Source of the DNA: Actinomycetes bacterium
GTDB lineage: Bacteria; Actinomycetota; Actinomycetes; Actinomycetales; Microbacteriaceae
DNA length: 19,113 nt
Direction: 5' to 3'
Assembly (NCBI GenBank): GCA_023450335.1
Contig: JAEXHA010000160.1
Span: forward strand, 1-19,113
Below, in pieces: positions 15,383 to 19,113 of this stretch; the stretch's first letter is position 1; the number at the start of each line of letters is the position of its first letter. The notes below the pieces were generated by a model. That model saw only the letters and a program-made list of their open reading frames with translations. It was not told the DNA's origin and made no database searches. The position numbers were made by a program, and so were the translations under genes.

Positions 15383-16692
15383 CCGACTTCCGCCGCCTCC
15401 GCGTGGCGCTGCTGGGTGCCGGAGCGGTGGGCTCCCAAGTCGCGCACCTGCTGCACACGCAGGCCGACGAGCTCGCCGACCGTGCCGGGGCTGCACTCGA
15501 CCTGGTCGGCATCGCCGTCCGCGACGTCGACGCACCCCGCGACGTCGAGCTGCCCCGTGAACTGCTGACCACCGACGCCGACCAGCTCATCGTCGGTGCC
15601 GACATCGTCATCGAGCTCACCGGCGGCATCGAGCCGGCACGCACCCGCATCCTTGAAGCACTGGCCTCGGGCGCCGACGTCGTCACTGCGAACAAGGCGC
15701 TGCTGGCCACCCACGGCCCCGAACTGTTCGAGGCAGCCGATCAGGTTGGTGCGACCGTGTCGTACGAGGCGGCCGTCGCCGGCGCGATCCCCATCATCCG
15801 GCCGCTGCGCGATTCGCTCGCCGGCGACCGTGTGCACCGGATCATGGGCATCGTCAACGGGACCACGAACTACATCCTCGACCGGATGGACCTGGAGGGC
15901 TCCGACTTCGCCGATGTGCTCGCCGACGCGCAGGAGCTCGGCTATGCCGAGGCCGACCCGACGGCCGACATCGAGGGTTTCGACGCTGCCCAGAAGGCCG
16001 CCATCCTGGCATCCCTCGCCTTCCACACCGCCGTTCCGCTGGATGCCGTGCACCGTGAAGGCATTTCGGCGATCGACGCGCAGACGATCCACGCCGCTCG
16101 CGCCGCCGGCTACGTCATCAAACTGCTCGCGGTGTGCGAGCGCGTGACGGGCGAGGCCGGCGAGGCCATCTCCGTGCGGGTCTACCCCGCCCTGGTGCCC
16201 CGCGAGCACCCGTTGGCCACCGTGCACGGCGCCAACAACGCCGTCTTCGTGCAGGCCGAAGCCGCGGGCGACCTCATGTTCTACGGTGCCGGCGCCGGCG
16301 GCGTCCAGACCGCCTCGGCCGTGCTCGGCGACGTCGTCTCGGCCGCCCGCCGGCACATCGCCGGCGGCGTCGGCGTGGGGGAGTCGACCCGGGCGAACCT
16401 GCCGATCCTGCCGGTGGGCCGGGTGCGCACGCGCTACCAGATCACGCTCGAGGTCGACGACCGCCGCGGCGTGCTGGCGACGATCGCCGGCATCCTCAGC
16501 GACGGTGACGTGTCGATCGCGACCGTCGAACAGACCGTGATCCGCGAAGGCAACGGCGCCCCGGGCGCCGCGCGCATCGTGATCGGCACGCACACGGCGT
16601 GGGAACAGAATCTGAACGACACGGTCGATCGGCTCGCCGCCAGCGGCGTCGTCGATCGCATCGTGTCGGTGCTGCGGGTGGAAGGAGACTGA
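15379..16692 (+). CDS. hom: Homoserine dehydrogenase with C-terminal ACT domain
   Basis: A 437-residue enzyme that reduces aspartate semialdehyde to homoserine with NAD(P)H. The nucleotide-binding motif is LLGAGAVGSQV (13-18 for GAGAVG), followed by VVTANKALLA, SYEAAVAGAIPIIRPLR, GIVNGTTNYIL and the catalytic-core motif GYAEADPTADIEGFDAAQKAAILA. An ACT domain from about 352 (ITLEVDDRRGVLATIAGILS) to the end is the expected site for threonine feedback control. It starts in the ATGA overlap with lysA, and its stop is 2 nt from thrC, whose ribosome site is inside the hom 3' end. Confidence 0.97.
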   Translation: MTDFRRLRVALLGAGAVGSQVAHLLHTQADELADRAGAALDLVGIAVRDVDAPRDVELPRELLTTDADQLIVGADIVIELTGGIEPARTRILEALASGADVVTANKALLATHGPELFEAADQVGATVSYEAAVAGAIPIIRPLRDSLAGDRVHRIMGIVNGTTNYILDRMDLEGSDFADVLADAQELGYAEADPTADIEGFDAAQKAAILASLAFHTAVPLDAVHREGISAIDAQTIHAARAAGYVIKLLAVCERVTGEAGEAISVRVYPALVPREHPLATVHGANNAVFVQAEAAGDLMFYGAGAGGVQTASAVLGDVVSAARRHIAGGVGVGESTRANLPILPVGRVRTRYQITLEVDDRRGVLATIAGILSDGDVSIATVEQTVIREGNGAPGAARIVIGTHTAWEQNLNDTVDRLAASGVVDRIVSVLRVEGD

Positions 16693-16694
16693 CG

Positions 16695-17777
16695 ATGGCA
16701 CATGTGTGGCAGGGAGTCCTGCGGGAGTTCGCCGACCGGCTCGGGGTGACCGACACCTCGACGATCGTGACGCTCGGCGAGGGGGGCACGCCGCTGATTC
16801 CGGCGCCGTCACTGTCGAAGCTGACCGGCGCCGATGTGCACGTGAAGTTCGAGGGGATGAACCCCACCGGGTCGTTCAAGGACCGCGGCATGACCGTCGC
16901 TCTCTCGCGCGCCGTCGAACACGGTGCCAAGGCCGTCATCTGCGCATCGACCGGCAACACCTCCGCGTCGGCTGCGGCCTACGCCGCGCACGCGGGCATC
17001 ACCGCCGCGGTGCTCGTGCCCGAGGGCAAGATCGCGATGGGCAAGCTCAGCCAGGCGGTCGCCCACGGCGGCACGCTCATCCAGATCCGCGGCAACTTCG
17101 ACGACTGTCTCGAGATCGCCCGCGAACTGGCAGACAACTACCCGGTGCACCTGGTCAATTCGGTCAACCCCGACCGCATTGAGGGGCAGAAGACCGCCGC
17201 GTACGAGATCGTCAGCCAGCTGGGCGACGCCCCCGACTTCCACTTCATCCCGGTCGGCAACGCCGGCAACTACACCGCCTATGCGCGCGGCTATCGCGAA
17301 GAGGCCGCACGCGGCGTCGCCACCCGTGTGCCGCGCATGTTCGGCTTCCAGGCCGAGGGCTCGGCGCCGCTGGTGCGCGGCGAAGTCGTCAAGAACCCGG
17401 AGACGGTCGCCAGCGCGATCCGCATCGGCAATCCGGCCTCGTGGGAGCTCGCCCTTGAGGCCCGCGACGCGACCGACGGGTGGTTCGGCGCCATCGACGA
17501 CGAACGCATCCTTGCGGCGCAGAAGCTGCTGGCCGCCACGGTCGGCGTGTTCGTCGAGCCGGCGTCGGCGATCAGCGTCGCGGGACTCCTCGACCGTGCC
17601 GCGGCCGGCGTCATCCCGGCCGGCGCGAAGGTCGTGCTGACGGTCACCGGCCACGGGCTCAAAGACCCGCAGTGGGCGCTGCGCAACGCCGACGGTTCGC
17701 AGGTCGAGCCCATCGTCGTCGACGCGGCCACGAGCGAGGTGGCCTCCGTGCTCGATCTGGCGGCAGCCCCCGCATGA
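16695..17777 (+). CDS. thrC: Threonine synthase
   Basis: A 360-residue fold-type II PLP enzyme that converts O-phosphohomoserine to threonine. The PLP lysine is K62 in NPTGSFKDRGMT. The phosphate/PLP loop is ASTGNTSAS and the Gly-rich loop is PVGNAGNYTAY. The short length and LGEGGTPL near residue 27 fit the short actinobacterial/Bacillus class rather than the long E. coli class. ATG 16695 is chosen because AAGGAG lies 9 nt upstream within the hom end; an earlier in-frame start would lie inside hom. It is followed by thrB with an ATGA overlap. Confidence 0.97.
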   Translation: MAHVWQGVLREFADRLGVTDTSTIVTLGEGGTPLIPAPSLSKLTGADVHVKFEGMNPTGSFKDRGMTVALSRAVEHGAKAVICASTGNTSASAAAYAAHAGITAAVLVPEGKIAMGKLSQAVAHGGTLIQIRGNFDDCLEIARELADNYPVHLVNSVNPDRIEGQKTAAYEIVSQLGDAPDFHFIPVGNAGNYTAYARGYREEAARGVATRVPRMFGFQAEGSAPLVRGEVVKNPETVASAIRIGNPASWELALEARDATDGWFGAIDDERILAAQKLLAATVGVFVEPASAISVAGLLDRAAAGVIPAGAKVVLTVTGHGLKDPQWALRNADGSQVEPIVVDAATSEVASVLDLAAAPA

Positions 17778-18730
17778 CCGCGGCAGCGGTGACGGCACCG
17801 GGTCGCGCCGTCGCGGTGCGCGTGCCGGCGACCAGCGCCAACCTCGGACCGGGCTTTGACACGCTGGGGCTCGCGCTGAGCGTCTACGACGAGCTCACGG
17901 TCACGACGCTGCCCGATCGCCGCATCGAGATCACGGTGACCGGTGAAGGGGCGGACGAGGTCCCCACCGACGCCTCGCACCTGGTGGTGCGGGCGATCGC
18001 GTACGCGTACGAATCGTGCGGTCGGCAGATGCCCGGCATCCACCTTTCGGCTCACAACACCATCCCGCACGGGCGGGGCATGGGCTCGTCCGGGGCAGCG
18101 GTGGTCGCCGGTCTGCTGGCGGCCAAGGGGCTGCTGGCCGGCGACGTCGAGCTCGGACCGGCGACGCTGCTGCGCCTGGCGACCGAGCTCGAGGGGCACC
18201 CTGACAACGTCGCACCCGCGCTGTTCGGCGGCCTCACGATCGCCTGGATGGAGCCGGACGGCCCGCAGCACAAGAAGCTGCTGGTGCACCGCGGTGTCTC
18301 GCCGCTGGTGTTCGTGCCGAGCTTCACGATGTCGACGTCCGCCGCGCGCGAGCTGGCGCCCCTGCAGGTGACGCGCGAGGACGCGGTGTTCAACGTGTCG
18401 CGCTCGGCGCTGCTGATCGCTGCGCTCACCCAGAGCCCCGAGCTGCTCATGGCGGCGACGGAGGACAAGCTGCACCAGTCGTATCGCGCGCAGGCCATGC
18501 CCGAGACGGACAAGCTCGTGCAGTCGCTGCGCGCCGAGGGCTTCGCCGCCGTCGTCTCCGGCGCGGGGCCGAGCGTTCTCGTCCTCGCCGACGGGCCGGG
18601 GCGGCGCCTGGCCGCGGCTGACCTGGCCGCCCGTGTCACCGACACCCCGTGGGAGGCGCTGATGCTCGCCGTCGATGTGCGGGGTGGTACAGTGAAGGAC
18701 TATACGGAGGGTTCCACGGGCTACTCGTGA
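17774..18730 (+). CDS. thrB: Homoserine kinase
   Basis: A 318-residue GHMP kinase that phosphorylates homoserine with ATP, supplying the substrate of ThrC. The N-terminal substrate motif VPATSANLGPGFDTLGLAL (about 17-35) and the ATP-binding GHMP motif IPHGRGMGSSGAAVVAG (about 97-113) are intact. ELEGHPDNVAPALFGG and VVSGAGPSVLVLA are also standard. It has no own ribosome site and starts in the ATGA overlap with thrC, so it depends on coupling. The order hom-thrC-thrB is the common actinobacterial one. The last codons run into the rho leader, whose first small ORF overlaps the thrB stop. Confidence 0.97.
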   Translation: MTAAAVTAPGRAVAVRVPATSANLGPGFDTLGLALSVYDELTVTTLPDRRIEITVTGEGADEVPTDASHLVVRAIAYAYESCGRQMPGIHLSAHNTIPHGRGMGSSGAAVVAGLLAAKGLLAGDVELGPATLLRLATELEGHPDNVAPALFGGLTIAWMEPDGPQHKKLLVHRGVSPLVFVPSFTMSTSAARELAPLQVTREDAVFNVSRSALLIAALTQSPELLMAATEDKLHQSYRAQAMPETDKLVQSLRAEGFAAVVSGAGPSVLVLADGPGRRLAAADLAARVTDTPWEALMLAVDVRGGTVKDYTEGSTGYS

Positions 18731-18768
18731 ATCTGACCTCCGTCGCAGATCTGCGAACCATCGCATAA
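18727..18768 (+). CDS. Possible 13-codon leader ORF upstream of rho
   Basis: A GTG overlapping the thrB stop (GTGA) opens a 13-residue frame, VNLTSVADLRTIA, ended by TAA. A GGAGGG run at 18706-18711 lies 15 nt before it, somewhat far for a ribosome site. The peptide resembles the LT/S-L-x-E-L-R-x-I-A start of the Rho N-terminal helix domain, which may be chance or a remnant. It sits inside the C-rich segment of the rho leader. Translation is unproven. Confidence 0.2.
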   Translation: MNLTSVADLRTIA

Positions 18769-18886
18769 CCCCCCGCTGCAGCACATACCTCACCCGTGGG
18801 CTGTGCGCGCCGGGACGGTCGGCACCTGTCGTGGACCGGTCCGCATGCGATTCATCAACTTTCCACCGTTTGACAAGGGAGTACTC
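18731..18886 (+). promoter_or_regulatory. C-rich leader of rho (candidate Rho-dependent attenuation region)
   Basis: The 156 nt between thrB and rho hold no normal gene. By hand count, positions 18731-18795 contain 29 C and 10 G in 65 nt (45% versus 15%), a marked C-over-G bubble in otherwise G-balanced DNA, as expected for Rho binding (rut) sites. A palindrome GGACCGGTCC (18833-18842) follows. rho is autoregulated by Rho-dependent termination in its leader in E. coli; the same here is inference. Confidence 0.4.
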
Positions 18887-19113
18887 GTGGAGTCCATCTC
18901 CGAGGTCCAGAACACCGATGCCACCGCTGCAGCCGACGTCGCCGCGCAGCCCCGCACCGACGCTGCGTCCGTGCAGGGGCAGGATGCCGGCGGCGCACAG
19001 TCTGCCGCCGCGGCACCGTCCGCCTCCGACGCGCCTGCCGCTGCTGAGGGCACGCCTGCCGCTGAGAAGCCGGCGCGCGCGCCGCGCAAGCGTGCACCGC
19101 GCCGCGCCAAGAG
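18887..19113 (+). CDS. rho: Transcription termination factor Rho, N-terminal part (3' end beyond window)
   Basis: The first 75 residues are visible: MESISEVQNTDATAAADVAA, then an Ala/Pro/Asp-rich disordered stretch turning basic (KPARAPRKRAPRRAK). This matches the long low-complexity N-terminal extension that precedes the Rho RNA-binding and ATPase domains in high-GC actinobacteria. No catalytic domain is in the window. The call rests on this composition and on position directly after hom-thrC-thrB, where rho normally lies in these bacteria. GTG 18887 has AAGGGAG at 5-6 nt upstream. Confidence 0.85.
   Translation, partial: MESISEVQNTDATAAADVAAQPRTDAASVQGQDAGGAQSAAAAPSASDAPAAAEGTPAAEKPARAPRKRAPRRAK

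Noticed and set aside
10688..15535. Stop-free 1615-codon frame on the minus strand
   Set aside because: It lies opposite argS, the DUF2993 gene and lysA, all clearly coding. Its product is low-complexity Arg/Gly/Val-rich and has no recognisable domain beyond what GC bias produces.

Overview
The window is about 19.1 kb of very GC-rich DNA, densely coded, with frequent GTG starts and ATGA/GTGA stop-start overlaps. Putative -10 boxes of the TANNNT type sit close to several start codons. The gene order argS, DUF2993 gene, lysA, hom, thrC, thrB, rho, and the presence of DUF3097 and TPM-domain genes, point to an actinobacterium. Family Microbacteriaceae, probably Microbacterium or a close relative, is the best guess; this is inferred from gene order and style, not from a marker search.

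Layout. (1) Positions 1-1873, minus strand: a secreted/membrane TPM-domain protein running off the left edge. (2) 2011-4481, plus strand: a Toprim-like DUF3097 protein, trmB (tRNA m7G46 methyltransferase) and a CPBP/ABI-like multi-pass membrane protein with altered active-site motifs. (3) 4551-4925: a guanidine-III (ykkC-III) riboswitch directly in front of a Gdx/SugE-type small multidrug resistance (SMR) transporter, i.e. a guanidinium sensing and export unit. (4) 4985-9973: an accessory block. An AraC-family regulator (minus strand) is divergent from a zinc alcohol/formaldehyde dehydrogenase-like gene, which is followed by a 96-residue conserved-type protein, a FAD oxidoreductase-Rieske gene broken by an internal deletion/frameshift, and two small acidic hypothetical proteins. 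(5) 9981-11232, minus strand: a small membrane protein, a strong hairpin, tRNA-Arg(CCG) and a membrane-anchored SGNH hydrolase. (6) 11327-19113, plus strand: argS, a DUF2993/LmeA-like protein, then lysA-hom-thrC-thrB as a tightly coupled cluster, followed by rho (cut by the right edge) behind a C-rich leader.

How they work together. lysA (last step of lysine synthesis) and hom-thrC-thrB (homoserine to threonine) form a near-complete aspartate-family block with stop-start overlaps or 2-nt gaps. argS sits next to a tRNA-Arg gene. The Gdx unit is regulated by its own RNA switch. The AraC/dehydrogenase/Rieske block looks like a redox or aldehyde stress module that is decaying in this strain.

The most notable items are the ykkC-III riboswitch, the C-rich rho leader with a 13-codon ORF overlapping the thrB stop, the broken FAD-Rieske gene, the altered CPBP motifs, and three likely leaderless genes. 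I saw no CRISPR array, insertion sequence, prophage or wholly unknown multi-gene system.
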